DNA of 64,000 nucleotides from Paraburkholderia sp. LEh10 (GTDB lineage Bacteria > Pseudomonadota > Gammaproteobacteria > Burkholderiales > Burkholderiaceae). The notes under the pieces are model-generated. The model had not been told where the DNA came from. It saw only the letters and a list, made by a program, of their open reading frames with translations, and searched no databases. Shown here piece by piece: positions 26,533 through 34,843 of the stretch; the stretch's first letter is position 1; every line of letters begins with the position of its first letter. The stretch lies in the NCBI RefSeq assembly GCF_017814945.1, contig NZ_JAGIPX010000019.1, positions 62,001 to 126,000 on the forward strand, read 5' to 3'. Position numbers and translations under genes: made by a program.

Positions 26533-26933
26533 GATGAAATCCAGTGGGCGAAACCATCGGCCGCCAGAGAATATGGCTTGAAATCTAGCATTGAATGGCC
26601 TGGCGCGTCGGCCACCAGGAGAATTAGGCAAGTCTTCAAGACCTTCAGGTATTCCTTGGGGGGCGCGCGCTGCCTACCATGGGAACCCTGTCGCAAAGCC
26701 CGCTTCCTGTCCGCGATACCCCGTCCACTGCCTCGCGCACCACATGCGCACCGCACGCGAACCGCGGCGAACAGCGGCGAACCGCGCAATGCCCGCCCGC
26801 ATTGCCGCATCCGCGCTCCCCGGACGGACCTCTGCACGGACATCCCGCGCGCCTCGGCGCACGACAGATTCATCCGCCGCGCTGCATCGCGCCGCGGCGA
26901 TCCGCGCAATTGCATCATCAAGCTGGAGCAGTC
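26533..26933. other. Divergent promoter region of the AraC/alcohol dehydrogenase pair
   Basis: About 400 bp without a supported gene. Nearest the regulator the sequence is less GC-rich (26570-26670) and includes TCTTCAAGACCTTCAGG, a likely place for promoter and regulator sites. Nothing else recognisable. Confidence 0.35.
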
Positions 26934-27986
26934 ATGACCACGACTTACGCCTATGCCGCAACCGACGCCCAATCGAAGCTCGCGCCGTTCGAATTTCAGC
27001 GCCGCGATCTGCGCGAACACGATGTACAACTCGAAGTCCTGTTTTGCGGCGTCTGCCATTCGGACCTGCATCAGGCGCGCAATGAATGGAAGAACACGAT
27101 TTTCCCCGTCGTTCCGGGCCATGAGATCGTCGGCCGCGTGACGAAAGTCGGGCCGCAAGCGTCGAAATACAAGGTCGGCGATCTGGTCGGCGTCGGCTGT
27201 CTCGTCGATTCGTGCCGCACCTGCGCAAGCTGCCAGGAAGGACTCGAACAGTATTGCGAGAACGGCTTCGTCGGCACCTACAACGGCAACGACCGCCTGA
27301 CGGGCGCCGTGACCTACGGCGGTTATTCGACGCAACTCGTCGTCGACGAGGACTTCGTGCTGCGCGTACCGGCAAACCTCGACCCGGCCGGCGTCGCGCC
27401 GCTCCTGTGCGCGGGCATCACGTTGTATTCGCCGCTGCGCACGTGGGGCGCGGGACCGGGCAAGAAGGTCGGCATCGTCGGGCTCGGCGGGCTCGGCCAC
27501 ATGGGCGTGAAGCTCGCGCACGCGATGGGCGCGCATGTCGTGCTGTTCACGACGTCGCCGTCGAAGATCGAGGACGCGAAGCGACTCGGCGCGCACGAAG
27601 TGGTGATCTCGAAGAATCAGGCGGAAATGGACGCGCATGTGAACAGCTTCGATCTGATCGTCAACACGGTCGCGGCGCAGCACGATCTGAATCCGTTCAT
27701 CAACCTGTTAAAGCGTGACGGCACGCTGACGCTGGTGGGGGCGCCGGAGCATGATCACCCGTCGCCGCAGGTGTTCAACCTGATCATGAAACGTCGGCGT
27801 CTGGCTGGCTCGCTGATCGGCGGCATTGCCGAGACGCAGGAGATGCTGGACTTCTGCGGCAAGCACGGCATCACGTCGGACATCGAGATGATTCCGATGC
27901 AGAAGATCAATGAAGCCTATGAGCGCATGTTGAAGAGCGATGTGAAGTACCGCTTCGTCATCGATCTCGATTCGCTGCGGAAGTAA
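26934..27986 (+). CDS. Zinc-dependent NAD(P) alcohol dehydrogenase (YahK/AdhA type)
   Basis: The 350-residue protein carries the catalytic zinc segment FCGVCHSDLH, VPGHEIVGRV, the structural zinc loop CRTCASCQEGLEQYC, and the cofactor motif VGLGGLGHMG. This is the YahK/cinnamyl-alcohol-dehydrogenase subgroup, which reduces a broad range of aldehydes with NADPH. Start ATG 26934 has GGAG 6 bases upstream. It is divergent from an AraC regulator. Confidence 0.92.
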   Translation: MTTTYAYAATDAQSKLAPFEFQRRDLREHDVQLEVLFCGVCHSDLHQARNEWKNTIFPVVPGHEIVGRVTKVGPQASKYKVGDLVGVGCLVDSCRTCASCQEGLEQYCENGFVGTYNGNDRLTGAVTYGGYSTQLVVDEDFVLRVPANLDPAGVAPLLCAGITLYSPLRTWGAGPGKKVGIVGLGGLGHMGVKLAHAMGAHVVLFTTSPSKIEDAKRLGAHEVVISKNQAEMDAHVNSFDLIVNTVAAQHDLNPFINLLKRDGTLTLVGAPEHDHPSPQVFNLIMKRRRLAGSLIGGIAETQEMLDFCGKHGITSDIEMIPMQKINEAYERMLKSDVKYRFVIDLDSLRK

Positions 27987-28126
27987 CGGGCAACCGGGCC
28001 GCGCGGCATGGCGGCCTGTCCCTGCTCCCCGCATGGCATTTGTCATTGCACACGTCGTACCGGCGCGCCTCCCATTCTGGCGATCGGCGTGAGCCATCGC
28101 AACGTCGATCTCGTCGGCGACGCGGT

Positions 28127-28345
28127 CTGTTTTGCCGTTATCGCTGGCATCCGCGATTGCGCCTCGCGGCGCGGGCGTTGCCCCTGTGCGGGGCGGCACC
28201 TCCTTTCTTTGCCGCGGCAAAGAAAGGAAGCAAAGAAAGCCGCTCACCCCGCCAGTGCTTGACGCTTTTCCACGGGCTCTCAACGCCCCCGCACTTCGCA
28301 TGGCAGCGTGCTGACCTCGCCCGTTGCCCACGCGCTGATTGAAGC
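28127..28345 (+). repeat. Copy A of a roughly 215-bp dispersed repeat
   Basis: The element reads from TTTTGCCGTTATCGCTGGCAT through GCGTTGCCCCTGTGCGGGG to a perfect 28-bp palindrome at 28201-28228 (core CTTTGCCGCGGCAAAG) and on to GCCCACGCGCTGATTGA. It is homologous in inverted orientation to 28580-28793, and its first part recurs at 41714-41846. It lies in a region with no supported gene. Open frames inside (reading APRGAGVAPVRGG) are a product of the repeat, not genes. Confidence 0.85.
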
Positions 28346-28579
28346 CTCACCCACTTCATGCGCTGGCACAACAGCTAACCCTCCCGAGGTTTCACTGCCG
28401 ATTGGCGGCAAACATATGTTGGTTATCGCGCCTCACAGGACAGCGCTCGAACTGTGTGGGTGTGTCGCGCAGCGAGGGTATTCTGGATGGCGCGACGGCC
28501 TACATAGGTTTGCCGCACAGGGGCGCTGGATAATTGAGGTTGTGGCTTGCAACGCGGGTGCATGAAGCGGGGGAGCCGC

Positions 28580-28793
28580 CGCTCAGTGCGCTGGCAACGG
28601 GCGTGGGCGAGCACACTGCCGTGATAAACAGGGGGATGTTGAGGGCCCGTGGATAAAAACAAGCATTGGCGGTGTGAGCGGCTTTCTTTGCCTACTTTCT
28701 TTGCCGCGGCAAAGAAAGTAGGTGCCGCCCCGCACAGGGGCAACGCCCGCGCCGCGAGGCGCTATCGCGGATGCCAGCGCAAAGGCAAAACAA
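28580..28793 (-). repeat. Copy B of the dispersed repeat, inverted relative to copy A
   Basis: The reverse complement aligns with copy A along its length: the GCGTTGCCCCTGTGCGGGG hairpin, a 32-bp perfect palindrome at 28691-28722, GGCAAAGAAAGCCGCTCAC and a tail ending near CCCGTTGCCAGCGC. Further degenerate units of a GCCGCT-TCGCTGGCATCCGC type continue to about 28860, next to the end of the sox operon. The palindrome could work as a terminator for that operon. Confidence 0.85.
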
Positions 28794-28865
28794 ACCGCGA
28801 TAGCGGATGCCAGCGACAGCGGCAGAACAGCGAATGCCAGCGACAGCGGCAAAACAATCCGCACA

Positions 28866-29132
28866 CTACCCCTCATACCTCCCCGCCCGCGCACGCGCCT
28901 CCCCCACTACCCTCGCCAGCGTCTGCGGACTCATCCGCGCGGCGATCTCGCGCACATACTCATGATGCCGGGCATCGAGCGGCGCATCGAGATGCTGTGC
29001 CTGCAAATAGCGAATCAACGCGATCCGCCGATGCCCAAGCGCAATGCTCTGATCGAGCAGCGCAATCGCGGCACGCGCATCTCCAGCCCCGTATGCGCGC
29101 TTGAGCAATGCCGAAGTATCCGCACGCGACAT
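28866..29132 (-). CDS. Uncharacterised 88-residue protein, last gene of the sox operon
   Basis: The product begins MSRADTSALLKRAYGAGDARAAIALLDQS and is Ala/Arg-rich and helical throughout, with a TPR-like look (AAIALLDQSIALGHRRIALIRYLQA). No cysteines, signal or membrane segment. ATG 29132 lies 12 bp past the stop of the FolB-like gene; a TTG at 29141 is also possible. The tight spacing indicates translation with the operon. I do not recognise the family. Confidence 0.6.
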   Translation of the reverse strand: MSRADTSALLKRAYGAGDARAAIALLDQSIALGHRRIALIRYLQAQHLDAPLDARHHEYVREIAARMSPQTLARVVGEARARAGRYEG

Positions 29133-29144
29133 ATCGAACAACGC

Positions 29145-29597
29145 TCAACCCGAAAACGCGGCCGCGCGATGCACGTCATGATCCGCACGCGTCCAGTCCA
29201 GCTCGACGCCAATGCGCGTCGTGCCCTCGCGAATCTTCGGCTTGTGCAGCGACAGCGTAAGCGCATCGAGCGCAGGCCACTCGTCGAACGACAATTGTGC
29301 GATCTCGACCGCGAGCGTCTCCAGCATCCTCGTATGCGGCTTCGTCGAAAGAAACTCGCTCACCCGATTGCAATACCGCTCGTAATCGATCATCGCATGT
29401 GTGCCTTCTTCCGAAGGCGCACAGCGATACGCAAGACTCGCGTCGATCACGACCGGCTGCGGCGCAAGGTGCTCGTGCGCGTGAATACCGATGCGCGTCG
29501 ATACGACGAGCTCATCGACAAACACGCGCCAGCCCTTGCCCCGCACGCGGTGAGCCGGCTCGACATACGCCGCGAGCGACTCTTCGAACGGCTTCAC
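29145..29597 (-). CDS. Dihydroneopterin aldolase-like (FolB-type) protein
   Basis: The 150-residue protein follows the FolB layout: VFVDELVVSTRIGIHAHEHL with Glu42 in the position of E. coli FolB Glu22, TRMLETLAVEIA with Glu93, and LSLHKPKI with Lys119 matching FolB Lys98. These are the residues that bind the pterin and act as base, so an active aldolase/epimerase is plausible. There is an N-terminal extension of about 22 residues. Its ATG overlaps the soxG stop by four bases (ATGA), so it is translated with sarcosine oxidase, whose product needs tetrahydrofolate. Confidence 0.82.
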   Translation of the reverse strand: MKPFEESLAAYVEPAHRVRGKGWRVFVDELVVSTRIGIHAHEHLAPQPVVIDASLAYRCAPSEEGTHAMIDYERYCNRVSEFLSTKPHTRMLETLAVEIAQLSFDEWPALDALTLSLHKPKIREGTTRIGVELDWTRADHDVHRAAAFSG

Positions 29598-30244
29598 GAC
29601 ATCAGCGGCTCGGCCGCGTCGAGCATGATCCGGACGAAGTAATCGGCAAAGCTGCGGCGCACGACGATTTCATAGGTATCGTCGGCGACGGGCACGAGCA
29701 CGATCGACGCCTTGAAGTAATGGCTCTGCGCGCACTGCCCCGGCGCAAGCACGCGCGGATGCAGATCGAGGGGACAGCCGCGCGCAATCACGTCGCGCAC
29801 TTTCTCACCGCTCACTTCGAGCACCGTCCAGCCGCTGCCGATATCGACGGCCGATGCGAACTGCCCTTGCAGCGCCTCCACCAGCCTGCTTTCCGCGACG
29901 GGCGCTTGCGGTTGCAGCGAGCGCACGATCCATTCGTCAGGGCCGAGCCACAGCACGTCATAGCCGTTGCCGCGCGCGACCGTGTTCGCCTTCGCGGGCG
30001 GACGGCAGCCCGTCACGCTCTCGACAGCGCCCAGAAACGCTGCGTCGCGCACATCGCCGCGCAGATTCACGAGATCGCAAAACGCCTTCTCGCGCAGATT
30101 GAATTTCTTCGACGGCGAGGCCGCGTGCTTCTTCACGAGGTCGCCCACGCCGGCAAGCGGCGACTCCTGCCAGGGCTGACCCGTCCCCCGTTGCGCGACA
30201 GCCGACGTTGCGCCCGGTGCATTGTTCCTTGCTTCATTCCACAT
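29594..30244 (-). CDS. soxG: Sarcosine oxidase gamma subunit
   Basis: The 216-residue product resembles the SoxG family: FCDLVNLRGDVRD near residue 65, VLWLGPDEWIV, and ARGCPLDLHPRVLAPGQCAQSHYFKASIVLV in the C-terminal half. SoxG is the smallest flavin-free fold relative of the aminomethyltransferase domain in the heterotetrameric enzyme. It overlaps soxA by 11 bases at its start and the FolB-like gene by 4 bases at its end. Confidence 0.9.
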   Translation of the reverse strand: MWNEARNNAPGATSAVAQRGTGQPWQESPLAGVGDLVKKHAASPSKKFNLREKAFCDLVNLRGDVRDAAFLGAVESVTGCRPPAKANTVARGNGYDVLWLGPDEWIVRSLQPQAPVAESRLVEALQGQFASAVDIGSGWTVLEVSGEKVRDVIARGCPLDLHPRVLAPGQCAQSHYFKASIVLVPVADDTYEIVVRRSFADYFVRIMLDAAEPLMS

Positions 30245-33200
30245 GTTGACGCACTCCTTCCGTGTCGTAGAAAACGGGGCTCGCGATCTTCGCGGCGATC
30301 TGCTTGCCGCTCGCCAGCGGGATCGTCACGTTTTGCCCCATCTTGTTCAGGCCGCCCTTGACCACGGCGAGCGCGATCGAACGCTTCAGAATCGGGCTGT
30401 AATAGCTCGACGTCACGTGTCCAAGCATCGGCGCCGTATCGCCCTGGAACGGACCCGCGACGATCTGGCTGCCTTCGGGAAGCACGAACTGCGGATCGTC
30501 GGTGAGCAAGCCGACGAACTGCTTGCGTCCTTCCTTCGCGGTGTCCGAGCGCGTCAGCGAACGGCGGCCGAGGAAGTCCTTCGTCTTCGCGACGAGGCCA
30601 CCCATGCCGAGATCGTGCGGCGTGATCGAACCGTCGGTATCCTGGCCGACGATGATGTAGCCCTTCTCCGCGCGCAGCACGTGCATCGTTTCCGTGCCGT
30701 AAGGCGTGATGTCGAACTCGGCGCCTGCGGCCATCAGCGCCTCCCAGACCGCGCGCCCCATGTTCGCGGGCACGTTCACTTCATATGCGAGTTCGCCCGA
30801 GAAGCTGATGCGCATCACGCGCGCCTTCACGCCCGCGACGGTGCCGTTGCGATACGACATGAACGGGAACGCCTCGTTGTCGAAGTCGATGTCGCTGCAC
30901 ACCTTCTGCACGACCTTGCGGCTCTTCGGCCCGACTACCGCGAACGTCGCCCAGTGATCGGTGACGGACGCGAGCCGCACCTTCATGTCCGGCCATTCCG
31001 TCTGCAGCCAGCGCTCCATCCACGTCAGCACGCGCGCCGCGCCGCCCGTCGTGGTCGTCATCATGAAGTGCTGTTCGCCGAGGCGCACCGTCACGCCGTC
31101 GTCGAACACCATGCCGTTCTCGTCGAGCATCAGGCCATAACGGCACTTGCCGACTTCGAGCTTGGTCCACGGATTCGTGTACATCCAGTTCAGCAGCTTC
31201 GCGGCATCCGGGCCCTGAATGTCGATCTTGCCGAGCGTCGATGCATCGAGAATGCCGACGCTGTTGCGCACCGCGAGACATTCGCGCTTCACGGCCGCAT
31301 GCAGATCCTCGCCCTTCTTCGGGAAGTACCAGGGGCGCTTCCAGTTGCCGACGTCCTCGAACATCGCGCCGTTCTCGACGTGCCATTCGTGCACGGCCGT
31401 CTTGCGGATGGGGTCGAGCAGATCGCCGAGCTCGCGGCCTGCGAACGTGCCGAAGCTCACAGGCGTGTAGTTCGGGCGGAACGTGGTCGTGCCCGTTTCG
31501 GGAATCGTCTTGCCGAGCGCATCGGCGAGAATCGCCATGCCGTTGATATTGCCGAGCTTGCCCTGGTCGGTGCCGAAGCCCATCGCGGTGTAGCGCTTCA
31601 CGTGCTCGACGGATTCGAAGCCTTCGCGCGCGGCAAGCAGGATGTCCGCCGCCGACACGTCGTTCTGGAAATCGACGAACTGCTTCGCTCCGCGCGCCGC
31701 TTCCGCGCGGCTGCCGACGAGCCACAGCGGCTGGATCGGCGACTCGGCGAGCTCCGACACCTGCGGCACCTGGGGACGCGTGACGCCATAACCGATCGAC
31801 TTCACGGCTTCGACACCCGCATCGACGGCGAGACGCAATCCGCGCGCGAGGCTGAATTCGCCCGCTGCCGCGCCGATGCTCGTCTCCGGCTGCATGCCCT
31901 TGCCCGGCACGAAGCACGCCTTCGAGTCGTTCCAGTGCGCCTTGCCGCCCGACTGCGCGAACAGGTGCAGCACGGGGCTGAAGCCACCCGACATCGCGAC
32001 GAGATCGCATGGCAGGTCCGCCAGCTTTTCGCCCGTTACGGCGCCCGTCTTGCCGTTCGCATACTTGACCACTTCGACCGACGTCACGCGCTGCTTGCCG
32101 TGCGCCGTCATCACGGCTGCGTTGTTCATGATTTTCACGCCGTGACGGCGCGCCGCCGCCTGCAATGCGCCGCTGCCCTGCGCACGCGGATCGACGACCG
32201 TGACGGCCGCGCCGCAAGCCTTCAGGTCGAGCGCGCACTGATAACCCGCGTCGTTGTTCGTGAACACGACGGCGTTGCGGCCCGGCATCACGCCAAAGCG
32301 ATGGATATACGTCGAGACAGCCGACGCGAGCATCACGCCCGGCAGATCGTTGTTGCCGAACACGATGGGCCGCTCGTGCGCGCCCGTCGCGAGAACCACG
32401 CGCTTTGCGCGGATTTTCCACAGCAGTTCGCGCGTGCCCTTGCGCATCGACACGGGCAAATGGTCCGTCAAACGCTGTGTCACCGTGACGAGGTTGTGGT
32501 CCTGATAGCCGAACGCCGTGCTGCGCGACAGAATCTTCACGTCCGGCATGCGCGACAGTTCCCCTTCGATCTTCTCGACCCAGCTCATCGCCGAACGTCC
32601 GTCGATCTCCGCCTTGCACGACAGCAGACTGCCGCCAAGTTCCCGCTGATCGTCGACGAGAATCACGCGCGCGCCGCTGACGGCGGCCGCATGCGCGGCG
32701 GCGAGGCCCGTCGGGCCGCCGCCCACGACGAGCACGTCGCAATGCGCGTAGCACTTGTCGTAGCGGTCGGCATCGCGCACGTCGGGCGACTTGCCGAGAC
32801 CCGCCGCTTCGCGAATCTTCTCTTCATATTTCGGCCACCATTTGCGCGGCCACATAAAGGTTTTGTAGTAGAAGCCCGCGGGCAAGAAGCGCGAGAACTT
32901 CTGGTTGATCGCCATGCGATCGTGTTCGAGATTCGGCTCGGCATTCACGCTGTTTGCGACGAGCCCCTGATACAACTCGATCTCCGTCGCACGCGCATTC
33001 GGGACCGTGTACGCGCCGCGCTCCAGTTGCACGACGGCATTCGGCTCGGCCACATCTGCCGTGACGATGCCGCGCGGCCGGTGATACTTGAAGCTGCGCG
33101 CGACGAAATGCACGTCGTTCGCGAGCAGCGCGGAAGCGAGCGTGTCGCCCTGGAAGCCCTGATACGTGCGGCCGTTGAACGTGAAGGTCAGCGGAATCGC

Positions 33201-33245
33201 GCGGTTGATGCGCCCACCGGCGCCGAGGCGGTTTTTCTGGCTCAT
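30234..33245 (-). CDS. soxA: Sarcosine oxidase alpha subunit
   Basis: The 1003-residue protein is full length for SoxA. It has an N-terminal 2Fe-2S-like fold domain (LTFTFNGRTYQGFQGDTLASALL), an FAD/NAD-binding oxidoreductase domain with VLVVGGGPTGLAAAHAA near 170, and a C-terminal folate-binding aminomethyltransferase domain (for example KYIIVGQDTDGSITPHDLGMGG). The complex oxidises sarcosine to glycine and hydrogen peroxide and passes the methyl carbon to tetrahydrofolate. It overlaps soxD by four bases and soxG by eleven. Confidence 0.95.
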   Translation of the reverse strand: MSQKNRLGAGGRINRAIPLTFTFNGRTYQGFQGDTLASALLANDVHFVARSFKYHRPRGIVTADVAEPNAVVQLERGAYTVPNARATEIELYQGLVANSVNAEPNLEHDRMAINQKFSRFLPAGFYYKTFMWPRKWWPKYEEKIREAAGLGKSPDVRDADRYDKCYAHCDVLVVGGGPTGLAAAHAAAVSGARVILVDDQRELGGSLLSCKAEIDGRSAMSWVEKIEGELSRMPDVKILSRSTAFGYQDHNLVTVTQRLTDHLPVSMRKGTRELLWKIRAKRVVLATGAHERPIVFGNNDLPGVMLASAVSTYIHRFGVMPGRNAVVFTNNDAGYQCALDLKACGAAVTVVDPRAQGSGALQAAARRHGVKIMNNAAVMTAHGKQRVTSVEVVKYANGKTGAVTGEKLADLPCDLVAMSGGFSPVLHLFAQSGGKAHWNDSKACFVPGKGMQPETSIGAAAGEFSLARGLRLAVDAGVEAVKSIGYGVTRPQVPQVSELAESPIQPLWLVGSRAEAARGAKQFVDFQNDVSAADILLAAREGFESVEHVKRYTAMGFGTDQGKLGNINGMAILADALGKTIPETGTTTFRPNYTPVSFGTFAGRELGDLLDPIRKTAVHEWHVENGAMFEDVGNWKRPWYFPKKGEDLHAAVKRECLAVRNSVGILDASTLGKIDIQGPDAAKLLNWMYTNPWTKLEVGKCRYGLMLDENGMVFDDGVTVRLGEQHFMMTTTTGGAARVLTWMERWLQTEWPDMKVRLASVTDHWATFAVVGPKSRKVVQKVCSDIDFDNEAFPFMSYRNGTVAGVKARVMRISFSGELAYEVNVPANMGRAVWEALMAAGAEFDITPYGTETMHVLRAEKGYIIVGQDTDGSITPHDLGMGGLVAKTKDFLGRRSLTRSDTAKEGRKQFVGLLTDDPQFVLPEGSQIVAGPFQGDTAPMLGHVTSSYYSPILKRSIALAVVKGGLNKMGQNVTIPLASGKQIAAKIASPVFYDTEGVRQHVE

Positions 33246-33541
33246 TGCTTGTTGCCCCCTTGTGCTTCAGCGGACGTAGTGCCGGTGTTGAAAGTCTCGT
33301 AACCCTGGATCTGGTACGAAACCGTGTCGCGCGTCGCCATGAACCAGCGGCGGCAGCCCTGCGTGTGCATCCATTGCTCGCGGTGCACGCCGCGCGGGTT
33401 CTTGCGCATGAACAGGTAGTCGCCCCATTCCTTGTCGGTGAGCTTGTCGGTGTCGAGCGGACGCGCGATGTCGGCTTCGCCGCCACAGCTGAACTCGGAT
33501 TCGGCGCGCGGCCCGCACCACGGGCATTCGATCAGCAGCAT
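33242..33541 (-). CDS. soxD: Sarcosine oxidase delta subunit
   Basis: The 99-residue product has all four zinc ligands seen in structures of the heterotetrameric enzyme at the same positions: Cys6 and Cys9 (IECPWCG), His59 and Cys63 (HTQGC). SoxD stabilises the complex. It begins 20 bp after soxB and its stop overlaps the soxA start (ATGA). Confidence 0.95.
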   Translation of the reverse strand: MLLIECPWCGPRAESEFSCGGEADIARPLDTDKLTDKEWGDYLFMRKNPRGVHREQWMHTQGCRRWFMATRDTVSYQIQGYETFNTGTTSAEAQGGNKQ

Positions 33542-33561
33542 GTTTCTTTCTCCCAGTGGGT

Positions 33562-34806
33562 TTAGTGGGCCACGGCAGCAGCGCCGTGTTCGTCAATCAG
33601 GTGTCCCGTGTAGAAGCGGTCCAGCGAGAACGGCGCATTCAACGGATGCGGCTCGTCGTTCGCGATGGTGTGCGCGAACACCCAGCCCGAGCCCGGCGTC
33701 GCCTTGAAACCGCCCGTGCCCCAGCCGCAGTTGAAGTACAGGCCCTTTACGTCGGTCTTGCTGATGATGGGGCACGCATCCGGCGACACATCGACGATGC
33801 CGCCCCACTGACGGTTCATCCGCACGCGCGAGAACACCGGGAACATCTCGACGATCGCCTGCAGCGTGCCTTCGATGATGTGAAAGCTGCCGCGCTGCCC
33901 GAAGCCCGTGTACTGGTCGACGCCCGCGCCGATCACGAGGTCGCCCTTGTCCGACTGGCTGATATACGCGTGCACCGCGTTCGACATGATCACCGAGTTG
34001 ACGACGGGCTTGATCGGCTCGGACACGAGCGCCTGCAACGGATGGCTTTCGAGCGGCAGCCGGATGCCCGCCATGTCGGCGAGCGTCGTCGTGTTGCCGG
34101 CTGCCACCACGGCGACCTTCTTTGCCTTGATGAAGCCCTTCACCGTATCGACGCCCGTCACGCGCCCGCCGTCGCGACGGATGCCCGTCACCTGGCAGTT
34201 CTGGATGATGTCGACGCCCGCCTGATCCGCGCCGCGCGCGAAGCCCCATGCGACGGCATCGTGACGCGCGACGCCCGCACGTCGCTGGATCGACGCGCCG
34301 AGCACGGGATAGCGGCTATTCAGGTTGATGGTCGGCTCGATTTCCTTGACCTGCTCGGGCGTGAGGAACTCGGCATCGACGCCGTTCAGCCGGTTCGCGT
34401 TCACGCGCCGCTCGGTGTCGCGCACGTCCTGCAGCGTATGCGCTAGGTTCATCACGCCGCGCTGGCTGAACATCACGTTGTAGTTCAGGTCTTGCGACAG
34501 ACCTTCCCACAGCTTCATCGCCTTCTCGTACAGCGCCGCCGATTCGTCCCACAGATAGTTCGAACGCACGATGGTCGTGTTGCGCGCCGTGTTGCCGCCG
34601 CCGATCCAGCCCTTCTCCAGAATCGCGACGTTCTTCACGCCATGCTCCTTCGCGAGGTAGTACGCGGTCGCAAGACCATGCCCGCCGCCGCCGACGATCA
34701 CGACGTCGTATTCCTTCTTCGGTTCCGGGCTCCTCCACTGTCGCTCCCAGTTCTCGTGATACGACAACCCGTTGCGGAACAGACTGAATATCGAATAGCG
34801 GCTCAT
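33562..34806 (-). CDS. soxB: Sarcosine oxidase beta subunit
   Basis: The 414-residue protein has the FAD-binding strand DVVIVGGGGHGLATAYYLA at about 34-52 and VARHDAVAWGFA around residue 182, where the His is the expected site of covalent FMN. It is the catalytic flavoprotein that oxidises sarcosine. It lies 37 bp after the serine deaminase gene and starts the run of four sox genes in the order B-D-A-G. Confidence 0.95.
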   Translation of the reverse strand: MSRYSIFSLFRNGLSYHENWERQWRSPEPKKEYDVVIVGGGGHGLATAYYLAKEHGVKNVAILEKGWIGGGNTARNTTIVRSNYLWDESAALYEKAMKLWEGLSQDLNYNVMFSQRGVMNLAHTLQDVRDTERRVNANRLNGVDAEFLTPEQVKEIEPTINLNSRYPVLGASIQRRAGVARHDAVAWGFARGADQAGVDIIQNCQVTGIRRDGGRVTGVDTVKGFIKAKKVAVVAAGNTTTLADMAGIRLPLESHPLQALVSEPIKPVVNSVIMSNAVHAYISQSDKGDLVIGAGVDQYTGFGQRGSFHIIEGTLQAIVEMFPVFSRVRMNRQWGGIVDVSPDACPIISKTDVKGLYFNCGWGTGGFKATPGSGWVFAHTIANDEPHPLNAPFSLDRFYTGHLIDEHGAAAVAH

Positions 34807-34843
34807 CTCGCAGACCCCTTCGTGTTTGCCTTGCTCGTTACCA

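Noticed and set aside
28132..28894. Small proteins with APRGAGVAPVRGG-type sequence
   Set aside because: They are translations of the dispersed repeat and its palindrome, on both strands and in several frames; no ribosome sites.
30222..33302. A plus-strand frame of over 1000 codons opposite soxA
   Set aside because: It is a mirror frame of the GC-rich soxA gene. The product is rich in His, Arg and Ala without any domain, and the minus strand holds a perfect SoxA.
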